Below, piece after piece: positions 1-6,896 of a DNA stretch of 50,388 nt. The DNA is from a virus: IMG/VR virus record IMGVR_UViG_3300007538_000034, positions 1-50,388 of that record; one strand, 5' to 3'. The notes under the pieces were generated by a model, which had not been told where the DNA came from, made no database searches, and worked only from the letters and a program-made list of their open reading frames with translations. The position numbers and the translations under genes were made by a program. The number at the start of each line of letters is the position of its first letter. Within the stretch, counting starts at the first letter, position 1.

Positions 1-1
1 G

Positions 2-1012
2 AAGATTGAAAACGAACTGCTCGACGTGGCTCCTATTTGGACGAATCTCAAAACATTCCCGTGGAAACTCTATCGTGGAAAAGTGGATATCCTCTCAGGA
101 GGCTTTCCTTGTCAGCCATTTAGCTCCGCAGGAAGACGCGCAGGAGATGAAGATCCGAGACACCTCTTTCCCTACATCATCAACGGTCTCAGAGAGTTGG
201 GACGACCTCCCCTTGTTTTCTTTGAAAATGTTGAAGGAATCCTCTCATCAAAGCTCAAATCAGACGGATGGAACGACGCCGAAGGCACATCGGTTTTGCT
301 CCATGTCCTCCGAGAATTGGAGAGATTGGGTTACGATGCAACGGCGGGAGTATTCTCAGCGTGTGAAGTCGGCGCGCCCCATCAACGAAAGCGCGTGTTC
401 ATTTTGGGTGTGCGCTCCGATCTCGGGAAATCAGGACGCAATCTTGTTTCATCAATGCTCAGAGACACAGAGTCGAGAAGAACAGCTGTGGAGCACGCCG
501 AGAGCTTCAAAAATGCATGCAGAGAGACTCGAATTTATGGAAATAAGAGCGCGGAGGCTAGGGAAAAAAATACATCCTTGTCTTGCAACCGAGGCACCAG
601 TACAGCATACCCCAAAAACAGAGCTATGGGCTACACCGCGACTCAAAACGGAAGCCGAGGACGTAACAAAGATGATGGCTCGCGTGAAAAAGTGTGGGGA
701 TCGTCAAAAAATGTTTTCTTGTCTTCCGACTCAAGCTCAACTAGCTACCCCGCCCCAAGAGGCGCAGAGCAATACCCCTATGAACCCCCCCGAATTACAG
801 CAAGCGACATCAACACCGCTCGACAAACTCAATCCCCGTTGGGTCGAGATGTTGATGGGTTTACCGATCGGATGGACTATGCCGAGTTGTGCCCATCCGT
901 GGATAGTAACACAGATGAGCTTAGACTGCTCGGAAATGGAGTCGTGCCCGATACAGCCGAACGAGCATTTAGAGTTTTGTGGAGAGATCTCAGCGGAGAG
1001 GAACAAAGATGA
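2..1012 (+). CDS. DNA cytosine-5 methyltransferase (5' end outside window)
   Basis: Moves a methyl group from S-adenosylmethionine to C5 of cytosine; in phages this usually shields the DNA from restriction. The frame is open through the left edge, so the SAM-binding motif I lies outside the window. Visible in order are motif IV GGFPCQPFS with the catalytic Cys (about 100-126), motif VI FFENVEG (about 220-240), motif VIII GAPHQRKRVF (about 370-400) and motif X RLLGNGVVP near the C terminus. Between VIII and X, where the target-recognition domain should be, this frame reads as a Ser/Arg/Asn/Thr-rich stretch while another frame is also open (separate entry). It ends in an ATGA overlap with the next gene. 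The enzyme class is clear from the motifs; the target sequence cannot be read. Confidence 0.9.
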   Translation, partial: KIENELLDVAPIWTNLKTFPWKLYRGKVDILSGGFPCQPFSSAGRRAGDEDPRHLFPYIINGLRELGRPPLVFFENVEGILSSKLKSDGWNDAEGTSVLLHVLRELERLGYDATAGVFSACEVGAPHQRKRVFILGVRSDLGKSGRNLVSSMLRDTESRRTAVEHAESFKNACRETRIYGNKSAEAREKNTSLSCNRGTSTAYPKNRAMGYTATQNGSRGRNKDDGSREKVWGSSKNVFLSSDSSSTSYPAPRGAEQYPYEPPRITASDINTARQTQSPLGRDVDGFTDRMDYAELCPSVDSNTDELRLLGNGVVPDTAERAFRVLWRDLSGEEQR

Positions 1013-1025
1013 CGACTTTCTATGA
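6..1025 (+). other. Second open frame across the methyltransferase gene
   Basis: This frame, +1 relative to the methyltransferase, is open for 339 codons across the same DNA. Its second half looks protein-like: two related segments starting LWSTPRAS and LWATPRLK, then LNPRWVEMLMGLPIGWT at about 834-884. I recognise that last signature from C-terminal parts of phage C5 methyltransferases. So both frames carry family-typical segments: this one the LMGLPxGWT segment, the main one motif X. It could be an independent overlapping gene, a frameshift-fusion extension, or an ancestral frame kept open by chance. There is no obvious ribosome binding site of its own, so the start is unknown; the TTG at 6 is only the first possible codon. 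Confidence 0.35.
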
Positions 1026-1392
1026 TCGAGAATCACCGGAACAAAGAGCCAAGCGACTCGCAAAGATGAGAGAGTACGCAAGACGACCCGAGAACATTGA
1101 ACGCGCTAAACGACTACGTCGTGAAAGAATGGCACTACTCACACCCGAAGAACGAGAAGAGATTCGACAGATCAACAAGATCAAGTATCAAATATTCATC
1201 GAAAATGAGACTCCCGAGGAACTCGCTAAACGTAGAGAAGTGAACAACGAAAGATCAAGACGATCCCGAGCAAAACGACTCGCAAACGAGTCGGAGGAGG
1301 AACGTGCCGAGCGACTCGCTAGATATAGAGCTTATCGAAAGGAATGGCAGAAACGAATCGACGCAAAGAAGCAGGGATCAGGGGATCGATGA
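1009..1392 (+). CDS. Small Arg/Glu-rich protein with STPR-like helical repeats
   Basis: 127 residues. I chose the ATG at 1009, which overlaps the methyltransferase stop (ATGA) and has GGAGAGG 7 nt upstream; an in-frame GTG at 979 is less likely. The protein consists of near-repeats of the form (E)SPEQRAKRLAKMREYARR, TPEELAKRREVNNERSRR and SEEERAERLARYRAYRKEW, separated by similar Arg/Lys/Glu helices. This resembles the 23-residue STPR repeat, a DNA-binding helix described in the silkworm factor FMBP-1 and seen in other proteins. The high basic charge fits nucleic-acid binding. It lies beside the repeat-rich noncoding region, so it could bind there, which is inference. No enzymatic motif is visible. 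Confidence 0.7.
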   Translation: MTTFYDRESPEQRAKRLAKMREYARRPENIERAKRLRRERMALLTPEEREEIRQINKIKYQIFIENETPEELAKRREVNNERSRRSRAKRLANESEEERAERLARYRAYRKEWQKRIDAKKQGSGDR

Positions 1393-1505
1393 ATCTTGTT
1401 TGATGAGGAGGCCAAGGAGATCAGGGGATCAATGACTCGATGAATCAATGAATCAATGACTCTCGTTTGGTGAGGAGTCCAAGGGATCAGGGGATCAATG
1501 ACTCG

Positions 1506-1580
1506 ATGAATCAATGAATCAATGAATCAATGAATGAGTGTCTTGGGGAATGAGTGTCTTGGGGAATGAGTGTCTTGGGA
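1506..1580. repeat. ATGAATCA octamers followed by three 16-bp tandem repeats
   Basis: ATGAATCA occurs three times head to tail at 1506-1529, with a fourth variant copy ATGAATGA at 1530-1537. It runs directly into AATGAGTGTCTTGGGG at 1533-1548, 1549-1564 and 1565-1580 (last base changed). Looser copies of the octamer, inside TCAATGACTCGATGAATC, also occur at about 1429-1458. Confidence 0.85.
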
Positions 1581-1672
1581 AATGCATGCAAAACGTAACT
1601 CCCCCCTCGTACACTCAGGACACACATACGCGCGTGATGGGCTCAAGTCATCGTGTCAAGTATGCACTCATT

Positions 1673-1772
1673 CAACGAGCGACCCGCGGTCGTGCTCCAA
1701 CGAGTGACCCGCGGTCGTGCTCCAACGAGTGACCCACGGTCGTGCTCCAACGAGTGACCGGAGGTCGATGGG
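1673..1772. repeat. 25-bp tandem repeats with GACC/GGTC dyads
   Basis: Three 25-bp units start at 1673, 1698 and 1723, and a fourth, diverged unit starts at 1748. Each contains CAACGAGTGACC, then CGCGGTC, then GTGCTC. The core GACCCGCGGTC is a near-palindrome, as expected for a dimeric protein-binding site. Units differ by one or two bases, so they were duplicated recently. There are no spacers between units. Confidence 0.85.
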
Positions 1773-1793
1773 CCGAAAACCCGTTTTTCAAAA

Positions 1794-1993
1794 GCTAATA
1801 TGTGACTAGGATTCTAGTCACTCTGAAGAAAAAAACCGCCGAAAAGTGACTAGGATTCTAGTCACATATTAGCCGATTTTCTAACATTCGGTAATTATCC
1901 CTTATCGAAGGTTAGGATTTTATCTTTTTTTTCTTCAATGTGACTAGGATTCTAGTCACTCTTCGGCTTAGATGTGACTAGAATCCTAGTCAC
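1794..1993. repeat. Four copies of a 20-bp palindrome, GTGACTAG-N4-CTAGTCAC
   Basis: GTGACTAGGATTCTAGTCAC occurs at 1802-1821, 1846-1865 and 1940-1959, and in the opposite orientation (central AATC) at 1974-1993. Each copy is a perfect 8-bp inverted repeat around a 4-bp centre. The first two copies sit inside a larger mirror: GCTAATAT at 1794 pairs with ATATTAGC ending at 1873. The spacer CTGAAGAAAAAAACCG recurs after copies 1 and 4. This geometry is that of an operator or iteron array for a dimeric DNA-binding protein. Confidence 0.85.
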
Positions 1994-2047
1994 TCTGAAG
2001 AAAAAAACGGCCTTTTTGGGCCAAAAATGGCCATTTTCCACCAAATA

Positions 2048-2319
2048 GTTACGATAGTTACGAGTGGTTTTTAGAGATCGTAACTAAATAAACTACTGTA
2101 ATCATTGAGTGTTTTCTTCAATAGTTACGAAGTTAAACAAAAAGTGAAGTCGGTCGGAAAACGATGTAAAAATAGAAAGGAGAAAACGGGGGAAACTGTG
2201 TTGATGTTTCCGCCAAACTCCACAATTTGCTTAACTTCGTAACTCTTAATCCTCTTTTCCTATGATTCTAGGTACTTACTTAGTTACGATCTAAAAAACC
2301 ACTAATAACTCTCGTAACT
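2048..2319. repeat. Large nested inverted repeat built on GTTACGA heptamers
   Basis: GTTACGA occurs at 2048, 2057, 2124 and 2283, and its complement TCGTAAC at 2078, 2237 and 2312. AGTTACGAAGTTAA (2123-2136) is a perfect inverted match to 2231-2244. The outer element GTTACGAGTGGTTTTTAGA...TCGTAAC (2057-2084) is inverted at 2283-2318 with a small insertion. Both pairs are symmetrical about position 2183-2184. The centre holds GGAAAACGATG and GGAGAAAACGGGGGAAAC. It resembles an origin or a multi-site operator upstream of the gene at 2392. Confidence 0.8.
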
Positions 2320-2391
2320 CGCTCAAAAAAACCGGTGAATTATGTTAAGCGTGTTGGGGAGTCCATTGATCAACGTATATGAGGAGACACG

Positions 2392-3084
2392 ATGAACGAA
2401 AAAGAGCAACGTAGAGAGCAGAATAAAAGAATGCACGCGCAACAAAGCGCAGAGCGCGACGCACAACGAAAGACGAAACGTGAGATCAGGGAGCAAGCAC
2501 TCGACGAGATCCGACAACGACTCCCTCCAATCGATACAGGACAGTTTGAGGGACTCGAACCGCACCCCCATTCGCATCTTACCGGCGAAGTGATGCTCAC
2601 ACTTGCGCAGTATATTATTGACGGAGCAAGTCTAAACGATGCTTGCGTGATGTCTAACGTCAACACGCAAGCTCTGAACAGGTATCGTCGCGCGTATCGA
2701 GCAGAACAAAGGGGAGAGCCCTCATCGTTGTCCGATTTTGGTCGCGCTTGCGCTATGACATACGAGAAAGCTATCGCGATCCGTCGGTTTCGTTGGCAAC
2801 TCCTTGCGGAACTCGGGGGCAAGGGATCCTCCGCTAGCTTGTGGATGCTCGAGCGAAGAGGGGGGTCAGAATATAGAGCACCGGCCCAACGTCACGAAGT
2901 CACGAGAGAATCACGAGAGGTAGTTGTAACAGCAACTATCGATCAAGCAATAGAAGCAACAGCTCAACAGCTCGGATTGAGTGCCGAGCAGTTGCGCGTT
3001 CATGGTGACTATTGGGCGCGTGCTATGACTGCAAGTCAACGTGGTAAATCACTACCCGCCCCGCACGATCACGATAATGATTGA
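2392..3084 (+). CDS. Putative terminase small subunit (HTH protein)
   Basis: 230 residues. Small terminase subunits bind the packaging site and hand DNA to the large terminase. After a charged N-terminal helix (1-45), residues about 70-103 (LTLAQYIIDGASLNDACVMS...) form a helix-turn-helix, followed by a long Ala-rich helix and the segment SASLWMLERRGGSEY (148-161). That last segment resembles the 'A-x-W-x-L-E-R-R' element in many phage small-terminase HTH proteins. The start has GAGGAGACACG just upstream. It follows the repeat region, which could hold the packaging site. No large terminase gene was found in the window, so the call rests on the HTH and W-LERR pattern alone. Confidence 0.6.
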   Translation: MNEKEQRREQNKRMHAQQSAERDAQRKTKREIREQALDEIRQRLPPIDTGQFEGLEPHPHSHLTGEVMLTLAQYIIDGASLNDACVMSNVNTQALNRYRRAYRAEQRGEPSSLSDFGRACAMTYEKAIAIRRFRWQLLAELGGKGSSASLWMLERRGGSEYRAPAQRHEVTRESREVVVTATIDQAIEATAQQLGLSAEQLRVHGDYWARAMTASQRGKSLPAPHDHDND

Positions 3085-3538
3085 TATTGAATCAATGGAT
3101 CCTGTGGATCTCTCCCTCTCTTATCGTCGCGCTCTAAGTGATCCGGAACGTGGTTCACTGCGTTATTATCTCGCAGACAACCACAGAGAACATAGTTATG
3201 TATCGTCTCTTTGGTGGTGGTGTTCGTATTTACACAGAGGCGAGATCTGCGGATCAATCGATGCGTCGCTATTAGATACAGCCGATGAAGAGACTAGAAG
3301 CGTATTTAAAACCCTTACTTCTGTTCAGCCAAGTTTGATGAGAGCAAGACATCTTGAAATCGAACTTGGAATCCGATGGACAAAGGAATCGGTGGTCGAT
3401 GCACTGAGAAGAGGAGCATTCAAAGACGAACTCAGGCACGCTTATTCGTTCTCTTTGCTCTATATACTGCTAGATCGTCATGAGACCGTCGCGACGTGGA
3501 CAGATGCTCCGGTGAATTGGTCTCCTAGTGAGAAGTAG
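3077..3538 (+). CDS. Hypothetical protein
   Basis: 153 residues from the ATG at 3077, which overlaps the end of the terminase-like gene by 8 nt; a longer frame from GTG 3041 would overlap more. No good Shine-Dalgarno is visible, so translation is probably coupled to the gene before it. The protein is mostly helical with a Trp-rich patch (LWWWCSYLHRGEICG, about 46-60). No known family was recognised. Its 3' end overlaps the convergent gene at 3525 by 14 nt. Confidence 0.6.
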   Translation: MIDIESMDPVDLSLSYRRALSDPERGSLRYYLADNHREHSYVSSLWWWCSYLHRGEICGSIDASLLDTADEETRSVFKTLTSVQPSLMRARHLEIELGIRWTKESVVDALRRGAFKDELRHAYSFSLLYILLDRHETVATWTDAPVNWSPSEK

Positions 3539-4109
3539 TTGAGCAGTATGTGATCCCCTCAGCAGTCAACAAGGTAACTTGGACGAGACCGGCTCCCCAA
3601 GCTCCGAGTTCTGCTCTATCTACTTGATCGGGGAACGTTGCGAGTTTGATCAGCTCATCGATTACTTGTTTTCTTGATTTTTGCATGACAACGGGAGGCG
3701 CGTATGCGTGGACAATCAACAAGTGAATGCCGGTCTCTTGGTGCGCATTCTCAATGATACTCCGTCGACTAGTTGTTTGTGCAAGTTGGCTCAATATCAG
3801 TTTTGCGGATGGTAGGAGCGGTGAGAGCGCGTATCCTGTCGGCTCTCCTTCGATTTCGGCGAAGAGTGGTGAGATCATTTGCCAAGTGTCAGGGAGTATT
3901 CCGACATAAATGTAAGGCACTCCGCGCACATCCTCCAACTCTGTTCGTAACTCGCTCCATGTTTCTTCGAGTCTTTCGGCGAGATATTGACAAGCGCAAT
4001 CGAGCGCACAATCGAGACGCTCGTCTTTTTCCTGTTCAGACGCGAGATCGTTGTAATCAGCGAGTTCGACGTGTTCGCGCATCTCTTCCAATGTTGTTCT
4101 TACTCTCAT
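3525..4109 (-). CDS. Hypothetical protein
   Basis: 194 residues on the minus strand. The ATG at 4109 overlaps the stop of the upstream minus-strand gene (ATGA, 4106-4109), so the two form a small operon. AGAGAGGG just upstream acts as ribosome binding site. The N-terminal 55 residues are charged and helical with Cys pairs (CALDCACQYL); the rest looks like a mixed alpha/beta fold. No signal peptide or TM segment. Family not recognised. Confidence 0.65.
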   Translation of the reverse strand: MRVRTTLEEMREHVELADYNDLASEQEKDERLDCALDCACQYLAERLEETWSELRTELEDVRGVPYIYVGILPDTWQMISPLFAEIEGEPTGYALSPLLPSAKLILSQLAQTTSRRSIIENAHQETGIHLLIVHAYAPPVVMQKSRKQVIDELIKLATFPDQVDRAELGAWGAGLVQVTLLTAEGITYCSTTSH

Positions 4110-4324
4110 AGTCCCTCTCTTTTTGCAGATGCGAGGAGTCGTCTATATGCGAGTCTCTCGTTTCGTTCTTTGGTAGTTTCGTTGGCACGTCGCTCTCTTT
4201 CGTAGATTCGACGTTTTTCCATATACGTTTCTCTCTTTGTATATGCTCTCATGTATTCGCGTCGTCTCTCGGCGCGTTCTGCGTCGCTCAAAGATGAGCG
4301 AGGTCTCCCTCGTCCTCGTGTCAT
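4106..4324 (-). CDS. Small basic protein with an RGRPR tail motif and Arg-rich helices
   Basis: 72 residues from the ATG at 4324, preceded by GGAG with about 8 nt spacing. It begins MTRGRGRPRSSLSDAERAERRREYMRAY, combining an AT-hook-like GRGRPR with Arg/Glu helices similar to the 127-residue protein at 1009. The likely role is DNA or RNA binding. It is the first gene of a two-gene minus-strand operon and is divergent from the gene at 4386, so the 61-bp gap between them probably holds promoters for both directions. Confidence 0.65.
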   Translation of the reverse strand: MTRGRGRPRSSLSDAERAERRREYMRAYTKRETYMEKRRIYERERRANETTKERNERLAYRRLLASAKREGL

Positions 4325-4385
4325 TTGTGTTACTCCGTTTCGTGTGTTACACATAGCGAAACAACGACAACACAAGGAAATGCAA

Positions 4386-5024
4386 ATGTCAACTAGTCCG
4401 GATTTTGAACTCCCCCCTTCTGTCTCTGCATCGGATTGGGGTGGACTCGCTGAAAGAGAGGCACACAGAGAGCCGACTCCCCCACCGATACCGAGTCACT
4501 ATGCTACGTCATTCTCGCAGTTGAAAAAAGAACTTGCGCAGTCAATGAATCAGCCAACTCAGCAACCAACGAGTCAACCGAGTCAACCAAGTCAACCGAG
4601 TCAACCGAGTCAACTGAGTCAACCGATTCAGTTATCCATCGATCCGCGGGGTTACGATGTGCAACAAGGGGCTGAGTATGAGACGCTCTCCACACTACTG
4701 AGTAATATAGAGAGAGTGTTACGAGAGCTAGCAGTGATGTATGATGCTCCGGTGCTCGAGAGCTTTGCACTTCGTTTAAGTGCTGTTAAACTCACTGAGA
4801 AACCAACGAAACCAACGAAACCAACGAAACCAACGAAACCAACGAGATCGATCTCGAATGATGTTTATGATTATATTAAGAAACGGAGGGAACAATCTGC
4901 AAAGTACGAAGTGATTGCCTCGGAGTTAAACGAGCGGATGTTGACGCAACCGGAACTCGCTCCGCCTATCTCAGAGAGATGGAACGCGGGATCTCTGCGT
5001 AGATTGGTACATCGTAATAAATGA
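4386..5024 (+). CDS. Hypothetical protein with low-complexity linkers and a recombinase-like C-terminal helix motif
   Basis: 212 residues. The ATG at 4386 has AAGGA at the right spacing; the ATG at 4380 is too close to it. A Pro-rich N terminus leads to a PSQ repeat linker (DNA 4551-4631), then a folded helical segment (about 85-135), then a (KPT)5 linker (DNA 4800-4844). The C terminus, YEVIASELNERM...ISERWNAGSLRRLVHR, resembles the 'IAxxLNxxG...W....V.R.L' DNA-binding element of large serine recombinases, but there is no catalytic domain. It may be a regulator or DNA-binding accessory; function unknown. Confidence 0.65.
   Translation: MSTSPDFELPPSVSASDWGGLAEREAHREPTPPPIPSHYATSFSQLKKELAQSMNQPTQQPTSQPSQPSQPSQPSQLSQPIQLSIDPRGYDVQQGAEYETLSTLLSNIERVLRELAVMYDAPVLESFALRLSAVKLTEKPTKPTKPTKPTKPTRSISNDVYDYIKKRREQSAKYEVIASELNERMLTQPELAPPISERWNAGSLRRLVHRNK
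4551..4631 (+). repeat. 9-bp tandem repeats encoding a Pro-Ser-Gln linker
   Basis: In-frame units close to CCGAGTCAA, about six recognisable copies plus diverged flanking copies (CAACCAACG, CTGAGTCAA). They encode a flexible PSQ/PTQ linker in the gene at 4386. Confidence 0.85.
4800..4844 (+). repeat. Five 9-bp repeats encoding Lys-Pro-Thr
   Basis: AAACCAACG is repeated five times without a change, encoding (KPT)5. It sits 170 bp after the PSQ array in the same gene but has a different unit, so it arose by a separate expansion. Confidence 0.9.
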
Positions 5025-5053
5025 TTTGGTTCTGTTATCTCGCACTGCTCATT

Positions 5054-5278
5054 TTAGCGTTGGTGAGCTTTGAGCCACCGATCCCATAGTTCTGCATTCT
5101 CGGACTCTGAGACTTCCTCATCATCGTCGCCTACATAATCCGCATCCTCATCGATGTCGAGTGTATCTTCGAGATCGTCGTCCTCATCGTCATCGAATGG
5201 CGGAGGAATGCGGGGGGGTGGTTCGGTGTATTGTGTTCTGCGTCGCTCTTCTCGGTGCTCTAATCGTTTGCGCTTCAT
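5054..5278 (-). CDS. Small highly acidic protein
   Basis: 74 residues, ATG at 5278 with GAGGA 5 nt upstream. The N terminus is basic (MKRKRLEHREERRR); residues about 27-60 are almost all Asp/Glu (DDDEDDDLEDTLDIDEDADY...). The acidic stretch could mimic DNA or bind basic proteins, as in some phage anti-host proteins, but nothing specific supports this. It is divergent from the gene at 5334. Confidence 0.55.
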   Translation of the reverse strand: MKRKRLEHREERRRTQYTEPPPRIPPPFDDDEDDDLEDTLDIDEDADYVGDDDEEVSESENAELWDRWLKAHQR

Positions 5279-5333
5279 TTGATCCTCGTCTATGTTGATT
5301 TGTGTCTATTGTACCAAGAGGAGAGGAACACAT

Positions 5334-5543
5334 ATGAAATTAAATATCGAGCGTCTACGAGAGTTACTTGTTGACGATGTTGCCGAGGACGCGCGTCCTC
5401 ATGCAGATGCGTTATATCGAGAGATTGTTGACGCGCTGAATCGTGATCCTGAGATCGAGATCGAGATCGAAAATCGAGATCCATTGATCACCACGTCATC
5501 ACAGTGTCGAAATGTATTCTTGAAAAGGATGACAGATGAGTAA
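5334..5543 (+). CDS. Hypothetical small protein
   Basis: 69 residues. The ATG at 5334 has the strong ribosome binding site AGAGGAGAGGA; an in-frame upstream ATG at 5292 lacks one. It has an N-terminal helix (IERLRELLVDDVAEDARPHADAL) and an (EI) run encoded by repeated GAGATC. It overlaps the DUF3310 gene by 8 nt, so the two are probably co-translated. No family recognised. Confidence 0.55.
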   Translation: MKLNIERLRELLVDDVAEDARPHADALYREIVDALNRDPEIEIEIENRDPLITTSSQCRNVFLKRMTDE

Positions 5544-5742
5544 CGTAGATCATCCTGATCACTATCACAGAGACTCAGGAATCGAAGTGATCGAGATCAT
5601 CGAAGCATGGAACCTCAATTTCTCGCGGGGCAATGTATTGAAGTATTTAGCGAGAGCAGGGGCAAAGAGCAACGAACTCGAAGATCTTGAGAAGTGTCTT
5701 TGGTACTTGCAACGAGAGATCGAGAGGGTGAGAAAACAATGA
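5536..5742 (+). CDS. DUF3310 family protein
   Basis: 68 residues covering nearly the whole domain: DHPDHYHRDSGIEVIEIIEAW, then NVLKYLARAGAKSNELEDLEKCLWYLQREIE. These PDHY, GNxxKYxxRaG and DLxKaxWYLxR elements define DUF3310, a small domain common in phage genomes. Its function is not established, though it often lies near nucleotide-metabolism genes. It sits between a small unknown and a DNA methyltransferase with ATGA overlap, so it belongs to the same transcript. Confidence 0.85.
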   Translation: MSNVDHPDHYHRDSGIEVIEIIEAWNLNFSRGNVLKYLARAGAKSNELEDLEKCLWYLQREIERVRKQ

Positions 5743-6896
5743 TTTTACATGGTGACAGTTTAGAGAAACTCCGAACTCTTGATGATTGTTCTGTCGATGC
5801 TGTAGTAACGGATCCCCCTTATGGTCTTGGTAACACGTCGCCTAAAATCGTGGCGGAGTGTCTTAGGGCTTGGTCATGTGGTGAGACTTGGGAACCATCG
5901 GGGCGCGGTTTTATGAATAAGAGTTGGGATGCGTGGGTTCCGCCACCTGAGTTATGGCGCGAGGTGCTCCGCGTGCTCAAGCCTGGAGGTCACGCGCTTG
6001 TTTTTGCGAGCTCGCGCACTCAAGATCTCATGAGTATCTCGCTACGATTAGCGGGGTTTGAAGTAAGAGATACTCTGATGTGGTTCTATGGATCAGGGTT
6101 TCCAAAGTCGCACGACGTAAGCAAGGGAATTGATAAACAGCGAGATGATCGAAACGATGCGCGTCAATGGGAAGGTTGGGGAACTGCGCTCAAACCTGCT
6201 TATGAGCCTGTTATTTTGATTAGAAAACCACTTGATGGCACTGTTGCGAACAATGTACTTGAGCATAGTACGGGGGCAATCAACATTGATGCTTGTCGTG
6301 TTGGTGATGAAGCTAGGGTCAATCCTCGGGCACGCAACAAAGTTGGGGGCACCTCATTAGGTTTATCTGAAAGGGGTATGCCACAAGATGCACAAGCGAG
6401 TGCGTGTACAGGTCGATGGCCTGCAAACGTGATACTTGATGATCACGTAGCTGAGATGCTCGATGATCAGGTTCAAAGTAACGTGTCGCGTTTCTTCTAC
6501 TGCCCGAAAGCGAGTAAGACTGAACGTGACGCGGGGTTGGAGGGTCGCAAGAAACAGTTAACCGGCAGTATTTTTACTGCCGGTGGATCTATGAAAACGG
6601 GCTCCGGTAACGAGCGCACTACAACACGAGCAAACACTCATCCCACGGTCAAACCTCTCGATCTCATGCGTTATTTAGTCCGCTTGATCACTCCCCCCAA
6701 TGGATTGATCCTTGATCCATTCACGGGGTCAGGGTCAACGCTCTGCGCCGGTGCGTTGGAGGGTTTCCGTGTGATCGGTATCGAGCGCGAGGCGGAGTAT
6801 GTAGAGATCGCGCGTGCTCGTCTTGCTCATTGGACTCATGAGGCTGAGGGTGAGGAAACAATGATCGGTGATCAACTAGGTCTCTTTGACACTTAA
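5739..6896 (+). CDS. DNA methyltransferase, beta class (N4-cytosine or N6-adenine)
   Basis: 385 residues from the ATG at 5739, which overlaps the DUF3310 stop (ATGA). It modifies an exocyclic amino group in DNA using SAM. Motif IV VVTDPPYG is at residues 22-29 and the SAM-binding motif I DPFTGSGST at 326-334; catalytic motif first and SAM motif last is the beta-class order. TVKP before the last segment is also typical. DPPY fits N6-adenine or N4-cytosine; the base is not decided by sequence. It probably protects phage DNA from restriction. Its 3' end overlaps the convergent gene at 6893 by 4 nt. Confidence 0.9.
   Translation: MILHGDSLEKLRTLDDCSVDAVVTDPPYGLGNTSPKIVAECLRAWSCGETWEPSGRGFMNKSWDAWVPPPELWREVLRVLKPGGHALVFASSRTQDLMSISLRLAGFEVRDTLMWFYGSGFPKSHDVSKGIDKQRDDRNDARQWEGWGTALKPAYEPVILIRKPLDGTVANNVLEHSTGAINIDACRVGDEARVNPRARNKVGGTSLGLSERGMPQDAQASACTGRWPANVILDDHVAEMLDDQVQSNVSRFFYCPKASKTERDAGLEGRKKQLTGSIFTAGGSMKTGSGNERTTTRANTHPTVKPLDLMRYLVRLITPPNGLILDPFTGSGSTLCAGALEGFRVIGIEREAEYVEIARARLAHWTHEAEGEETMIGDQLGLFDT

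Larger units (their letters stand above)
1393..2391. other. Repeat-rich noncoding region, candidate origin or control locus
   Basis: About 1 kb with no believable gene. In order it holds GATCAGGGGATC elements (1376, 1419, 1485), ATGAATCA octamers (1506-1537), three 16-bp tandem repeats (1533-1580), 25-bp tandem repeats (1673-1772), four 20-bp palindromes (1802-1993) and a large nested inverted repeat built on GTTACGA (2048-2319). Stretches between them are A/T rich, for example 1920-1935 and 2090-2180. Such a stack of direct and inverted repeats is typical of replication origins, partition or packaging sites and operator arrays. The small-terminase-like gene follows immediately at 2392, so a packaging site is also possible. 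Confidence 0.6.

Noticed and set aside
1538-1732. 64-codon frame in the repeat region
   Set aside because: Its sequence comes from the tandem repeats (GNECLGKC-type repeats), with no ribosome binding site; not a gene.
1673-1772. 25-bp repeats as a CRISPR array
   Set aside because: Units are directly adjacent with no spacers, and no cas operon is near. The Cas4-like nuclease at 41421 sits in the replication module.
1802-1993. Four 20-bp palindromes as a CRISPR array
   Set aside because: Distances between copies are irregular (24, 74 and 14 bp) and one copy is inverted.
2370-2822. 150-codon minus-strand frame
   Set aside because: Antisense to the small-terminase-like gene, with Cys/Ser-rich composition and no start signal.
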